Source of the DNA: an uncultured Bacillota bacterium
GTDB taxonomy: Bacteria > Bacillota_I > Bacilli_A > RFN20 > CAG-826
Direction of reading: 5' to 3'
Length of the DNA stretch: 64,000 nucleotides
NCBI GenBank assembly: GCA_949293555.1
Contig: CASFDV010000001.1
Location: 76,590 to 140,589 of the forward strand
The notes beneath the pieces were generated by a model, which was not told the DNA's origin, did not search any database, and saw nothing but the letters and a program-made list of their open reading frames with translations. Both the position numbers and the translations under genes were made by a program. Shown here piece after piece: positions 25,726-35,096 of the stretch (its first letter is position 1; each line of letters starts with the position of its first letter).

Positions 25726-26310
25726 AGGGAAGAAATCGCGCTGGCGACGAACAACCCCCACAAGCTACGCGAATACCGCGAGATGCTATCGCCCCTCGGC
25801 TTCATCGTACTATGCCCCAAGGACCTCGGGATCGTCTGCGACCCCGAGGAATCAGGGAGGAACTACAGGGAGAACTCGCTTATCAAGGCGCGCGCGCTTT
25901 CCGAAATGGTGAAAATGGCGGTCCTCGCGGACGACTCGGGGCTCGAGGTGGAATCTCTCCTTGGATTCCCTGGGCTATGGTCGAGCAGGTTCGCCGACAT
26001 GTTCAAGGATTACGGGGAGGCGCAGTCCTCCTTGGTGAGGATGGGGAAGGAAGCGGGGTCCTTGAGGGCGCGCTTCGCCTGCACCATCTGCTATCTCGAG
26101 AAGAAAGGCGCGCGCCCCCTTTATTTCGAGGGCGAATGCAAGGGAAGGCTCCTTGAGGCCCCCCAGGGCAGGAACGGATTCGGGTTCGATCCCATCTTCC
26201 AGTCGGATGAGGGACCGCTTATGTTCGGCCTTGCCACGGATGAGGAAAAGAACCGCGTCTCCCATCGTCACGATGCCCTTAGGAAGCTCGCCGTCTATCT
26301 CGCGATATAG
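25714..26310 (+). CDS. rdgB: dITP/XTP pyrophosphatase, RdgB/HAM1 family
   Basis: House-cleaning nucleotide pyrophosphatase of 198 aa that removes deaminated purine triphosphates. The nucleotide-binding start (IALATNNPHKLREYREML), the catalytic region (MAVLADDSGLEVESLLGFPGLWSSRF) and GFGFDPIFQSDE are all present, as is the C-terminal VSHRHDALRKL. A single-gene unit. Its stop is 2 nt from the convergent lipoprotein gene. Confidence 0.95.
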   Translation: MEFLREEIALATNNPHKLREYREMLSPLGFIVLCPKDLGIVCDPEESGRNYRENSLIKARALSEMVKMAVLADDSGLEVESLLGFPGLWSSRFADMFKDYGEAQSSLVRMGKEAGSLRARFACTICYLEKKGARPLYFEGECKGRLLEAPQGRNGFGFDPIFQSDEGPLMFGLATDEEKNRVSHRHDALRKLAVYLAI

Positions 26311-26312
26311 GA

Positions 26313-27491
26313 TCAGTAGACGAACCAGGCCTTGATCGCGCCCATGACGTGGAGAAGCTCCGCGTCCTGCCCGCGGTAGTTCTCGGCGACGTCCTTCGCC
26401 TGGATTTCAGCGCCCGGCACGCCAGGGACGGAGTTATCGCCTCCCTCGACATAGTCGAAATACCGGGCCTTCACGCCGGTGGCCCCTTCGCCGAGGATTT
26501 CGCTTTCGCCGACGAAAAGCCTCCACCCGCCATCGGAAGCCTCTGAGCCAAGGGCCTCGGTGTAGGTCACGTAGAGAGTCCCCAGGCAATTCGAGAGCGT
26601 CTCGTCCTCATAGACGTAGACCGGGAAGTCCCTGGCCTCGCGGAAGTAGAGGGTCTGGAGGTCGACGAAGGCGGCCTGCCCCATGCTCCCAAGAAGGTAG
26701 AACTCATCGAGGTACCGGAAATAGAGAGGGTAGTCGTCGCTCGTGGGGTTCGCCTCATCCTCCGCGGGAAGTCCTAGGAAGAAGGAACCTTCCGGACAAG
26801 AGGAAAGAGCGGGTTCCCCCTCCCCCGAATGCCATGTGGCGGACTCAAGGAGGGAGTCGACGGCCCTGAGTTCGACTCCGGATTCAAGCGCGTCCACGAG
26901 AGACCCGAAGTTATGTCCGAGGTAGGATTCCTCCATCCCGTAGGGCGCGTAGTCCTCCTTCGTCCCATCGAGAAGAAAGTCCGGGTCCCAGGGATCCCCG
27001 TAGGAAAGGGACATGGTGACGGGTTCCCCGGACTCGTCGCGAATCGTCTCCCCGCGGTCGCTTTGGGAGAAGACGATCGAATAGCTCTCCTCCCGGAAGG
27101 TCGCGTAGACGTCGCAGTCCGCCCGCACGTTCGTGAGGTCGACGGGCTCCCCGTCGAGGGAAGACGCCATGGAAGAGGAGGAAGAAAAGGAGGAATCAAT
27201 CGTATAGGTCCCTGCCCATTTATCGAAAACCTTGTAGTTCCCAGGTGTTTCAGGCCGTTTTCCCGAACGAGACTGGTAGTCGTACTGCGTATCCCCTACG
27301 TAGCGGATCGTGTCCAGGGCGTCCCGCCCCTCCACGACGTAGCTATAGGCGACGAGCTGCGGCTCCCCCGGGGCGTCGTCGAAGAACTGAACCTTGTAGA
27401 TTCCCTTCCCAAGGCTCCCGTCGGCCCCGGTCCCGCAGGAGATGAGGGCGAGCACGGCGACGGGAAGGATGTGGCGGACCGCTTTCTTCAT
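26313..27491 (-). CDS. Secreted lipoprotein of unknown function
   Basis: 392 aa. A lipoprotein signal peptide with lipobox LISC (Cys19) places it on the outer face of the membrane. A Ser-rich stretch (about residues 107-117) follows an early domain, then an acidic, beta-rich body. I recognise no enzyme motif. ATG 27491 is supported by a GATAAT -10 that ends 6 nt upstream; the longer open frame is a shadow of the divergent gene. Confidence 0.82.
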   Translation of the reverse strand: MKKAVRHILPVAVLALISCGTGADGSLGKGIYKVQFFDDAPGEPQLVAYSYVVEGRDALDTIRYVGDTQYDYQSRSGKRPETPGNYKVFDKWAGTYTIDSSFSSSSSMASSLDGEPVDLTNVRADCDVYATFREESYSIVFSQSDRGETIRDESGEPVTMSLSYGDPWDPDFLLDGTKEDYAPYGMEESYLGHNFGSLVDALESGVELRAVDSLLESATWHSGEGEPALSSCPEGSFFLGLPAEDEANPTSDDYPLYFRYLDEFYLLGSMGQAAFVDLQTLYFREARDFPVYVYEDETLSNCLGTLYVTYTEALGSEASDGGWRLFVGESEILGEGATGVKARYFDYVEGGDNSVPGVPGAEIQAKDVAENYRGQDAELLHVMGAIKAWFVY

Positions 27492-27497
27492 GGCGAG

Positions 27498-27503
27498 ATT
27501 ATC
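27498..27503 (-). promoter_or_regulatory. -10 element, leaderless, lipoprotein gene
   Basis: GATAAT, ending 6 nt before ATG 27491; no ribosome site. Confidence 0.55.
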
Positions 27504-27591
27504 GCGCAAGTATGCTCCCGCGCGTAGGGGCAAGCGCGTATTGATGCCCCAAAGGGGGGAGCGTATATTTACCGCCGTTGGGAAAAGACCT

Positions 27592-28098
27592 ATGAAAAAG
27601 AACCAGACTACCCGTATCCTCAGCCTCATCGGCGCCCTCGGCGGAGCGATCGCCTTCTTCTGCCTCTTCGCCGCCGCCTTCACCGAAGAGCAGATCAGCG
27701 TGCGCGGCAACCTCTTCGCCATCATGTTCCCGAGCGCCAGGAGCGGCTACGCGATCGTCGTCCCGCTCGTCATCGCGATGGCGGTGCTCTGCCTCGCCTT
27801 CGTCTCCTCGCTCGTCGCCGCCTTCCTCAACGAGAAGGCCAAGAGGATCCTCTCCATCGTGAACGCGGTCCTCTACGTCGCCGTGGCGGTCGCCTTTCTC
27901 TTCACCACCGACTTCTACCTCCTCGCCAACCAGGGCGTCGTCGACATCTACCTCCAGCAGACCGGCAAGACGAGCATCGGGGCAGGCCCCATCTGCGTCG
28001 CCGTCTTCTCCTTCCTTGCCGCCGCCTGCTCTCTGGCCATCCCCTTCCTGCGCCTCCCGGACCAGAACCCTTCCGGCAAGAGCATCCGCAAGAACTAG
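27592..28098 (+). CDS. Small four-helix membrane protein (paralogue of the 55390 gene)
   Basis: 168 aa with four predicted membrane helices. An N-terminal helix (ILSLIGALGGAIAFFCLFAAAF) is followed by a short outer loop, two central helices and a last helix after GKTSIGAGP. The plan and several positions match the protein at 55390-55914, so the two seem to be paralogues. A TATATT hexamer near 27564 may be its -10; the upstream GGGAAAAGA is only a weak ribosome site. Function unknown. Confidence 0.8.
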   Translation: MKKNQTTRILSLIGALGGAIAFFCLFAAAFTEEQISVRGNLFAIMFPSARSGYAIVVPLVIAMAVLCLAFVSSLVAAFLNEKAKRILSIVNAVLYVAVAVAFLFTTDFYLLANQGVVDIYLQQTGKTSIGAGPICVAVFSFLAAACSLAIPFLRLPDQNPSGKSIRKN

Positions 28099-28111
28099 CC
28101 TGGCCAGCCGA

Positions 28112-28144
28112 AAAGAGGCTTCCGCGAAGGAGGCCTCTTTTTTC
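28112..28144 (+). terminator. Terminator after the small membrane protein gene
   Basis: AAAGAGGC pairs with GCCTCTTT around a loop that can form an inner TCC/GGA stem, followed by T residues. It may also act for the convergent ABC operon. Confidence 0.75.
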
Positions 28145-28162
28145 ATGCTCGGGGAGAGCTGG

Positions 28163-29899
28163 CTACTCGAACTGCGCGCTATAGAGGCTGTGGTAGAAGC
28201 CGCCCCTGGCCATGAGCTCCCTGTGGGTGCCCTGCTCGATGATCTCCCCGTCCTTCAGGACGATGATCAGGTCGCTTTCGACGATCGTCGAAAGCCTGTG
28301 GGCGACGACGATCGAGGCCTTCCCTTCCATAAGGGCGCGGAAGCTTCTCCCGAGGAGCGCCTCCGTCCTCATGTCGATGTTGCTCGTGGCCTCGTCGAGG
28401 ATGACGATCTCAGGGGAAAGAAGGAGGACGCGCGCCACGGAGATGAGCTGCCTCTCCCCCTTGGAGAGGGCGCTTCCTTCCCCGATCAGGGTGTCGTAGC
28501 CCTTCGGGAGGCGCTCGATGAAGGAAGAGGCCTGGGCGCGCCGCGCGGCCTCCTCCACCTCCTCGAGGGTGGCGTCCGGCTTCCCGTAGGCGATGTTCTC
28601 CCTGACCGTCCCCTGGAAGATCCAGGAATCCTGGAGGACCATCCCGACCTTCCGCCGGACGTCGCTCCTCTTATAGGAAGTGATCGGGGATCCGTTCAGA
28701 AGGAAGGCGCCGGAATCCGGGTCGTAGAAGCGCAGGATCAGGTTGATGAGGGTCGTCTTCCCGCAGCCGGTCGGCCCGACGAGGGCGATCCTCTTCCCTT
28801 CGGAGGGGGCGAGGGAGAATCCGCGGATGACTTCCTTCCCGGGCACGTAGGAGAAGCGGACCCCTTCCGCGGAAAGCGCCCCGGCCCTGGGGAGGATGCT
28901 CTCGCCCGTTTCCTTCTCGCGCGCCGTCCTGACGAGGGCGTCCACCCGGCGGAAGGAGGCCACCGCGTAGTCGATCTCGCTCATGACGTTGCTGATCTCG
29001 TTGAACGGGTTCATGTAGTTGCTCGCGTAGGTGAGGAAGGAGGAAAGGTCGCCGACGAGGAAGACGATCCCCAGAGGAGTCTCGAGGATGATCGTCGCCG
29101 CGCCGACGAAGATGAGGATCGCGTTGATGAGGGAGTTCACGAGCCGGGTCGCCGGATTGATGACGCTGGCGCCCATGTTCGCCCGGAAGGCGTCCCGGCG
29201 GTTCTCCTCGTTGAGGCGGTCGAACTCCTCGATCCTTTCCTCCCCGAGCTCGTATGCGCGGACGGTCTCGCTGTTCTCAAGGCCTTCCCGCGAGTAGGCC
29301 ACGAGGGCGCTCTGGCTCTTCGCCTGCCCTTTGAAGTGCTTGCTGTTGAACTTGGAGATGGCGCGCGAGACAAGGAGGGAGACGGGAGTGAGCACCACGA
29401 CGATGAGGGCGAGGAGCCAGTTCAGGGAGAACATGAAGCCCATCGTGACCAGGATCGTCACGACGCCCTCGAGGAAGGAGGCGAGCCCGGCGACAAGCCC
29501 TGTCTGGATGTTCTCCACGTCCACGAGCATCCGGTTGACGAAGTCGCCCTTGGAGGACTCGTCGATCGTGCGGATAGGGCAGAGGAGGAGGCTTTCATAA
29601 AGGAGGGAGCGGGCCTGGCGGATGACCTTCTGCCCGATGAGGGACGTGAGGTACTGGAAGAGGTAGCCGAACAAGGCGCCGAGGACGAGGAAGGAGGCCA
29701 TTAGGACGAAGTGGACGGAAAGATCGGCGAGCGAGCCTTTCTCAAGGATTTCGTTCACGGCCTTCCCCGCGACGTAGGGAATGGCGAGCTTGCTTCCTGT
29801 GGAAACCACGACGGAAAGGATGGTCCACGAAAGGAGGCGCTTGCTTCCCTTGAGGTAGGGCAAAAGGTCCTTGATTCCCTTGAGATCCAGCTTCTTCAT
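28163..29899 (-). CDS. ABC exporter half-transporter with canonical catalytic residues
   Basis: 578 aa: an N-terminal six-helix domain (residues 1-310) and a C-terminal ATPase. Walker A is GPTGCGKTT, Walker B IVILDEATS with the catalytic Glu, and the H-loop is VAHRLST. The signature is degenerate, LSKGE instead of LSGGQ. It overlaps its partner as ATGA, and the residues complement the partner: one complete ATP site and one degenerate site, as in BmrCD/TM287-288-type heterodimers. Substrate unknown; drugs, lipids or peptides are possible. Confidence 0.9.
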   Translation of the reverse strand: MKKLDLKGIKDLLPYLKGSKRLLSWTILSVVVSTGSKLAIPYVAGKAVNEILEKGSLADLSVHFVLMASFLVLGALFGYLFQYLTSLIGQKVIRQARSLLYESLLLCPIRTIDESSKGDFVNRMLVDVENIQTGLVAGLASFLEGVVTILVTMGFMFSLNWLLALIVVVLTPVSLLVSRAISKFNSKHFKGQAKSQSALVAYSREGLENSETVRAYELGEERIEEFDRLNEENRRDAFRANMGASVINPATRLVNSLINAILIFVGAATIILETPLGIVFLVGDLSSFLTYASNYMNPFNEISNVMSEIDYAVASFRRVDALVRTAREKETGESILPRAGALSAEGVRFSYVPGKEVIRGFSLAPSEGKRIALVGPTGCGKTTLINLILRFYDPDSGAFLLNGSPITSYKRSDVRRKVGMVLQDSWIFQGTVRENIAYGKPDATLEEVEEAARRAQASSFIERLPKGYDTLIGEGSALSKGERQLISVARVLLLSPEIVILDEATSNIDMRTEALLGRSFRALMEGKASIVVAHRLSTIVESDLIIVLKDGEIIEQGTHRELMARGGFYHSLYSAQFE

Positions 29900-31629
29900 G
29901 CGACGGACCCTTTCTGCATCTCGTAGATCTCGCGGTAGCCTTCCGAACGTTCGAGAAGCTCCTCGTGCTTCCCGCGCGCGCTGATCCTCCCGTCCTCGAG
30001 GAAAAGGATCTCGTCCATGTCGCGAAGGGAGCCGACGCGGGAGGAGACTAGAAGGAGGCCCATCCCCTTTTCCTTCAGCCGGTCGAGGATTTTCCTCTCG
30101 GTCAAGTAGTCGAGGGCGGACAACGAATCGTCGAGGATGAGGAGCGGGCTCCCCCGTAGGAAGGCGCGGGCGATAAGAAGCCTCTGCCTTTGCCCCCCGG
30201 AGAGGTTGGCCCCTCCTTCCTCGACGGGGTGATCGAGGGAATCGTCCCACTTGGAGACGTATTCCCAGGCTTCCGCTTCCTTGAGCGCCTGGATGACTTC
30301 CTCCTCCGAGGCACCGGGCCTTCCGAGCAGGACGTTCGAGCGGATGGTTCCCTTGAAGAGGGAGGGCTTCTGGGAAACGAAGCCTTCCGCCTCATGGAGG
30401 GCGGAAAGCGAGAGCTCCCTTTCGTCGATCCCGCGGAAGAGCACTTTCCCGGCGGATGGGTCGCGGAGGCGAAGGGCCAGGGAAAGGAGGGTGCTCTTCC
30501 CGGAACCCGTCGGTCCGATGAGCCCGACCCTCCCGCCTTCCTTGAGCGAAAAGCTGATCCCCGAGATGACCTCCCTGTCGCCCTTCTCGCCGAAGGAGAA
30601 GGCGACATCTTGAAATTCCAGAAGATTGGCAAGGGATTTTGCAGGAATTTCTTTTCTTCCCCCATCCACGATGTCCGGCTTCAGGGAAAGGAAGGCGTCG
30701 ATCCTCTTCTTCGAGCTCATGGCCTTGTTCAGGGAGACGATGAGCCGCGAGAACATCACCATGGCCTGGAGGGAATGGGTGAGGTAGGAGATGAGGGAGA
30801 CGATCTCGCCCGTCGTTAGGAGGCCTCCGCCGTCGGCCACTCCTCCGAGATAGACGACAAGGATCATGCCGAGATCGACGAGAAAGAAGGTTCCTGGCGA
30901 GACGAGGGCGTTATAGACCGACATGTCCATGTTCTTCTTCTCGTAAGAGGCTAGCGACTTCGAGAAACGCTCCGCCTCAAGGCCCTCCTGGTTGAAGGCG
31001 CGGATGTGGCGGGCGCCGCGGAGGCTGTCGTTCGCGTGTACGGAAATCTCGTCGAGATTCGCCTGGATCGAGGCGTATTTCCGGGGAGAAACGAGGATGA
31101 CGAGAAGGAAGATCAGGGCGCAAAGGAGGATGACGGCGCCGAAGATGAGTCCGGCCCGATAGTCGATGAGGAAGGAAAGGGCGAAGGAGCCGATCAAAAG
31201 GAAGGGCGGGCGGAAGATGAGGCGCATGAACATGTTCACGCCCGACTGCATGTTGAAGGAATCGCTGGAAAGGATCGTGGTCGCCTTGTCCTTCCCGAAA
31301 CGGGAGAGCTGCCCTTCGGAGAGGGAGGAAATCTTCCGGAATATCGCTCCCTTGAGGGCGTGCCCGTAGTCGGCCGCGACCCTCGAGGAAAGGTATTGCG
31401 CGAAAAGCGTGACCCCGAAGCCGAGGAAGGCGAAGGCGAGGATCACTCCCCCGAGCCCCAGGGCGAGCCCCATGTTCCCCTCGGCGATGCCCTCGTCGAT
31501 GATGTAGCGGATGAGGAAGGGCGTCAGCAGCTCCGTGGCGACCTCGAAAAGCTTCAGCGCAGGGGCCAGGAAGGTCTTGAAGAGATAAGGGCGGAGAGGG
31601 ACGAGCGATGGGGAAAGTTCCCTGCCCAT
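29896..31629 (-). CDS. ABC exporter half-transporter with degenerate catalytic residues
   Basis: 577 aa with the same fold as its partner. Walker A is GPTGSGKST and the signature an intact LSGGQ, but Walker B is LLILDDSLS (Asp where the catalytic Glu should be) and the H-loop histidine is replaced by Ser in LLVSSRVGS. Its own ATP site should hydrolyse poorly, while its LSGGQ completes the partner's active site. It starts 1 nt after the zinc-ribbon/Sel1-like gene, in one operon. Confidence 0.9.
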   Translation of the reverse strand: MGRELSPSLVPLRPYLFKTFLAPALKLFEVATELLTPFLIRYIIDEGIAEGNMGLALGLGGVILAFAFLGFGVTLFAQYLSSRVAADYGHALKGAIFRKISSLSEGQLSRFGKDKATTILSSDSFNMQSGVNMFMRLIFRPPFLLIGSFALSFLIDYRAGLIFGAVILLCALIFLLVILVSPRKYASIQANLDEISVHANDSLRGARHIRAFNQEGLEAERFSKSLASYEKKNMDMSVYNALVSPGTFFLVDLGMILVVYLGGVADGGGLLTTGEIVSLISYLTHSLQAMVMFSRLIVSLNKAMSSKKRIDAFLSLKPDIVDGGRKEIPAKSLANLLEFQDVAFSFGEKGDREVISGISFSLKEGGRVGLIGPTGSGKSTLLSLALRLRDPSAGKVLFRGIDERELSLSALHEAEGFVSQKPSLFKGTIRSNVLLGRPGASEEEVIQALKEAEAWEYVSKWDDSLDHPVEEGGANLSGGQRQRLLIARAFLRGSPLLILDDSLSALDYLTERKILDRLKEKGMGLLLVSSRVGSLRDMDEILFLEDGRISARGKHEELLERSEGYREIYEMQKGSVA

Positions 31630-31630
31630 A

Positions 31631-33085
31631 TCAGTCGCCGACCCCTCTCATGGGGTTCTCCTCGTAGCGGACGTCGACGACAAGGGCGAAGTCGGAGCGG
31701 TCCCCGTTCCGGTAGAAGCAATAGGAATCGAAGCCCTCGCTTCCAGTCACGATCTCGAAGCAGTCGAAGCCAGGCTTCTCCCCGATCGTGACGCCGACCA
31801 CGTCTTCGAAGCGGAAGGCGATCTCGCAAGGGCCGTCCTTCTTCTCGAAGACGACCTTCCCGGCCTCGATGTCCACTAGAAGAGGGGAATGCTCGAAGCG
31901 GCAGGTCACCTCAAGGGAACCGTCCGATTCAGGACGCTCCGTCTTGGCGAAGATGGAGTGGGGGGTCTTGTCGAACAGGCGGAAACCGTCCGAATCGTCG
32001 GAAAGAAGGGAATCGGCGAGGACATAGCCCGTGTAGGCGAAGGGCATGCTCCAGTCGAAGCGGCCGGCCCCATAGCGTTCCCTTGCCTCCGGGAGGCGCT
32101 TCTCAATCTTCTTGACGATGGAGTCGATGCCCGGGTAGCCGAGCTCGAGACGCCTCGCGACCTCGTCGAAATGAAGGGCGATGAGCCCGTAGAGGATGGC
32201 GGAAAAGTAGTCCTTCTCGTCGTAGGCCATCTGGAACCAGAGGGCGAAGAGGTAGAAGTAAGGAAGGGGCTGGAGGTCATGGAAGACCGCGAGCATCGAA
32301 AGGAGGCCCGAGGCCTGAACCCTGAGGGAGGCGTCCGCGACGATGTTGTCGTCCTCCATCCCGATCCCATAGTGATAGCAATAGGCGAGGGCGAGCGTCG
32401 CCCAGGGAGCGTTGAGCGCCACGGCATCCGTCACGTAGAGAAGGGTGGCCCCGGAATTCACCTCAGGCGCCTGGCCGCAGTAGGCGCGGGCGAGCTCGCT
32501 CCAGATGAGGAGCATGAGGTTGTCCGGATCAAGGAAGAGGGCTGGATGGATCTCAAGCCGCGAAGCCGCCTCCCCGGCATTGCGCCGGAAGCCGAAATCC
32601 CCCCGGAGGAGCGCCCTGTAGCGGATTGTCTCGAGCAAGAGCCCGCTGGCGGCGGGGATCTCCCCGTACTCGAGGAGGTCCTCAAGGGCATGGCGGAACG
32701 CGGTCCTCTCCTTCCGGCTCATCTCCTCGCTCGCCTTGTGGGACGTGGCATAGGTGACATAGGAGAAGAGGAAGGGCCCGAGGTTGTCGTCAATGGGACG
32801 CTCGTTGACAAGGAATTCCTGCATCGCAAGGAGCTCGGCCTCCCTCTTGTTCCCGAGGGCGCGGGAGGGGACGACGAAGCAGCTTCCGCATACAGGGCAG
32901 CGGGCGCTGAGCCTCCCGTCCCCGTGCTCCGCCCAGTCATGGACGTCCTTCGCGGGGAAGGTCTCGCAGCATATGAGGCAGCCGCATGTCCCCCCTTCGA
33001 GGATGTAGCTGTCGTTCGCGATCGTCAGGGCAAGGGCGTCCAGGGCCTCATTCCTGGAAGCGGAAGGCTTTCTTTTGGATGGCAT
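31631..33085 (-). CDS. Zinc-ribbon protein with Sel1-like helical repeats
   Basis: 484 aa, soluble. Residues 33-75 hold a treble-clef or ribbon module: CGCLICCETFPAKDVHDW followed by CPVCGSCF. A helical region then follows (about 120-350), with repeat-like pieces such as WATLALAYCYHYGIGMEDD that resemble Sel1/TPR units, and a beta-rich C-terminus. Function unknown; repeat scaffolds usually mediate protein contacts. It leads the ABC exporter operon. ATG 33085 follows TGC-TAAAAT by 6 nt. Confidence 0.8.
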   Translation of the reverse strand: MPSKRKPSASRNEALDALALTIANDSYILEGGTCGCLICCETFPAKDVHDWAEHGDGRLSARCPVCGSCFVVPSRALGNKREAELLAMQEFLVNERPIDDNLGPFLFSYVTYATSHKASEEMSRKERTAFRHALEDLLEYGEIPAASGLLLETIRYRALLRGDFGFRRNAGEAASRLEIHPALFLDPDNLMLLIWSELARAYCGQAPEVNSGATLLYVTDAVALNAPWATLALAYCYHYGIGMEDDNIVADASLRVQASGLLSMLAVFHDLQPLPYFYLFALWFQMAYDEKDYFSAILYGLIALHFDEVARRLELGYPGIDSIVKKIEKRLPEARERYGAGRFDWSMPFAYTGYVLADSLLSDDSDGFRLFDKTPHSIFAKTERPESDGSLEVTCRFEHSPLLVDIEAGKVVFEKKDGPCEIAFRFEDVVGVTIGEKPGFDCFEIVTGSEGFDSYCFYRNGDRSDFALVVDVRYEENPMRGVGD

Positions 33086-33091
33086 GGCGGG

Positions 33092-33097
33092 ATTTTA
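33092..33097 (-). promoter_or_regulatory. -10 element, leaderless, zinc-ribbon/ABC operon
   Basis: TAAAAT with a TGC extension, ending 6 nt before ATG 33085. Confidence 0.6.
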
Positions 33098-33136
33098 GCA
33101 AAGCGAGCCATTCCTTCCCATACGCGCGGGGGACCT

Positions 33137-33142
33137 TATAAT
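33137..33142 (+). promoter_or_regulatory. -10 element, leaderless, PAP2 gene
   Basis: Perfect TATAAT ending 6 nt before ATG 33149. With the opposing TAAAAT it gives a 63-bp divergent promoter region with no room for leaders. Confidence 0.6.
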
Positions 33143-33148
33143 CGCCCC

Positions 33149-34189
33149 ATGGCGAAAAAGGAAGGCAGCAGGCTTCGCTTCTGGTCCCTGGGCTCCGCGG
33201 GCCTCGCGCTCGTCCTCATTCTCATCGGGAGCTTCCTCGACCTCCCGATCATGGAGGCGGTCTACGTCGGGGAGAACGCCTACTCCCTCATTTTCGGACT
33301 CATCGGCTCCTTGCCCCTATATCTCATAGCCCTCTCAGGAGTCGTCCTTTTGGATAACTACTTCAAGAAATCCAGGCAATTTGCAGTTAGATTTCTGGGA
33401 AAAGCGCTTTTGTTCCTTGTTCCCGCGGTCCTTGGCATCCTCGTCGCCATCCAATCCCTGGACGAATACACGGGAAGCCTTCTCGCATCAGCCCTGATCG
33501 CCGTGCCCCTTGCCTACCTCGCCCTTCTCCTTTGGTGGTTCCTTCTCAAGGACGTGGATCCCAGCAGGTCGCTGGATGCCGGGATCGCCCTCCTCCTCGT
33601 CGCCGCGCTTACCTTCGCCATGACCCACCTTGCCAAGGAAGTCGCCGAGCGCCCGCGTTATTTCTTCCTCAAGGAATACGGGACCAATCACTTCCGGGAC
33701 TGGTGGGAGTGGGGCTCGGGGCTCAAGGACCTTTATTCCGACCTTAGTTCCGATTGGTTCAAGAGCTGGCCTTCCGGGCATTCCTGCTGCGCCTCCGCCG
33801 CGCTCCTCCTCCCGATCCCGCTGTCCTTAGGGAAAAAGACAAGGCGCCTAGCCCCCTGGGCCTACCCCGCCGGCCTCCTATGGTGGGCGATGACCGCCCT
33901 GGGCAGGATGCTCGACGGCCACCACTTCCTGACCGACGTCGCCTTCGCCCTTCTTTTCACCGCGCTCCTCATATTCCTCGTCGCCGTCCCCCTTCTCCGC
34001 CGCACGGAAGAGGAGGAAGGCGAGCCTCGCCGCGCCTTCTGCACCTTCGAGCACAGGATTCTCCGGCGCAGGGCGGACCTTTCCGTCCAAGGACTGGACG
34101 AGAAGGCCGTCCGCAAGATTCGGGCGAAGCGAGGCAAGAAGAAGACCTCTTCCTCCTACCGCGGACAAACAAGGTCCATGCATGTGTAG
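33149..34189 (+). CDS. PAP2-family membrane phosphatase
   Basis: 346 aa with about six membrane helices and the three phosphatase motifs in order: KEVAERPR (K-x-x-x-x-x-R-P), WPSGHS (PSGH) and GRMLDGHHFLTD (R-x5-H-x3-D). Likely substrates are undecaprenyl pyrophosphate, phosphatidic acid or phosphatidylglycerophosphate. The C-terminal ~65 residues are basic and cytoplasmic (RRRADLSVQGLDEKAVRKIR), longer than usual. It ends 10 nt before the acyltransferase-like gene, which has its own promoter inside this tail. Confidence 0.88.
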   Translation: MAKKEGSRLRFWSLGSAGLALVLILIGSFLDLPIMEAVYVGENAYSLIFGLIGSLPLYLIALSGVVLLDNYFKKSRQFAVRFLGKALLFLVPAVLGILVAIQSLDEYTGSLLASALIAVPLAYLALLLWWFLLKDVDPSRSLDAGIALLLVAALTFAMTHLAKEVAERPRYFFLKEYGTNHFRDWWEWGSGLKDLYSDLSSDWFKSWPSGHSCCASAALLLPIPLSLGKKTRRLAPWAYPAGLLWWAMTALGRMLDGHHFLTDVAFALLFTALLIFLVAVPLLRRTEEEEGEPRRAFCTFEHRILRRRADLSVQGLDEKAVRKIRAKRGKKKTSSSYRGQTRSMHV

Positions 34190-34192
34190 AAT
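34187..34192 (+). promoter_or_regulatory. -10 element, leaderless, DUF1624-like gene
   Basis: TAGAAT overlapping the PAP2 stop codon and ending 7 nt before ATG 34200. Confidence 0.5.
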
Positions 34193-34199
34193 AGGCCCG

Positions 34200-35087
34200 A
34201 TGCGCAAGGCGAGCACCGTCGACATACTCCATGCGATCCCTCCCCGCGACGGGGCGAAGGGGCGAATCTTCGAAATCGATTTCCTGCGCGGAGTGGACAT
34301 CGTCCTGATGGTCCTCATCCACCTCGTCTTCGCCTGGGGAACCCAGTCCTCGGGCTTTTTCTCTTGGGAAAGCGCCGCCCCCCAGCCTGAATGGGTGCAC
34401 GACATGCGCGCCCTCTTCGACACGGTCGGGTCCCTCATCCTGGGAGGGAGCCTCTATTTCCTCGAGTTCTTCTTCTCCGGCCTCTTCGTCTTCCTTTCCG
34501 GGATCTCCTGCTCCTTCAGCCGCTCCAACGGGAGAAGGGCGGCCGAGCTCGGGATCATCGCGCTTGGACTGACCTACGTCGTCGAAGGGGCGAACTTCCT
34601 CTTCCGCATCGGCGCCCACATATATCTTGGGATCCTCCACGTGATCGCCCTCTCGCTCGCCATATACGCGCTGGTCGACCGCTTCTTCCCCGACTGGAGG
34701 GTTACCTTCGGCGTCGCCATCTTCCTCGTCTTCCTCACCGGGATCACGGAGTGGCTTCGGATCGAGACCGGGAGCCAGAACGTCAACCTCGGGGATCCGG
34801 CCCAGTGGAAGAACCTTTGGCTCTGCATACTCGGGATCCGGCGGACGGGAAGCGACTATTTCTCGACGACGCGGCTAAGCGCGATCCTCTTCCTCGGCGC
34901 GACGGTGGGCAAGCTCGCCTACAAAGACAGGAAGAGCCGCCTTCCCGCATCCTTCCCCACCGCATGGGGGAAGCCCATCGCCTTCCTCGGGAGGCACACG
35001 CTCCTCATCTACTGCGCGCACATCCCCGTGATATACGCCCTTCTCGCCGTCCTGATGCTGCTTTCCGGCTACACGCTCAATATCTGA
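34200..35087 (+). CDS. Heparan-alpha-glucosaminide N-acetyltransferase-like membrane protein (DUF1624)
   Basis: 295 aa with about seven membrane helices. The opening FEIDFLRGVDIVLMVLIHLVFAW and a later SGISCSFSRSNGRR are typical of DUF1624/HGSNAT-like and acyltransferase-3-like proteins. The C-terminal FLGRHTLLIYCAHIPVIY is a common ending of that group. It probably transfers an acyl group to a surface sugar or lipid; the substrate is unknown. ATG 34200 is preferred to an upstream in-frame ATG because of the TAGAAT placement. The AMP-ligase gene follows 9 nt later. Confidence 0.78.
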   Translation: MRKASTVDILHAIPPRDGAKGRIFEIDFLRGVDIVLMVLIHLVFAWGTQSSGFFSWESAAPQPEWVHDMRALFDTVGSLILGGSLYFLEFFFSGLFVFLSGISCSFSRSNGRRAAELGIIALGLTYVVEGANFLFRIGAHIYLGILHVIALSLAIYALVDRFFPDWRVTFGVAIFLVFLTGITEWLRIETGSQNVNLGDPAQWKNLWLCILGIRRTGSDYFSTTRLSAILFLGATVGKLAYKDRKSRLPASFPTAWGKPIAFLGRHTLLIYCAHIPVIYALLAVLMLLSGYTLNI

Positions 35088-35096
35088 GGCCCTCCG

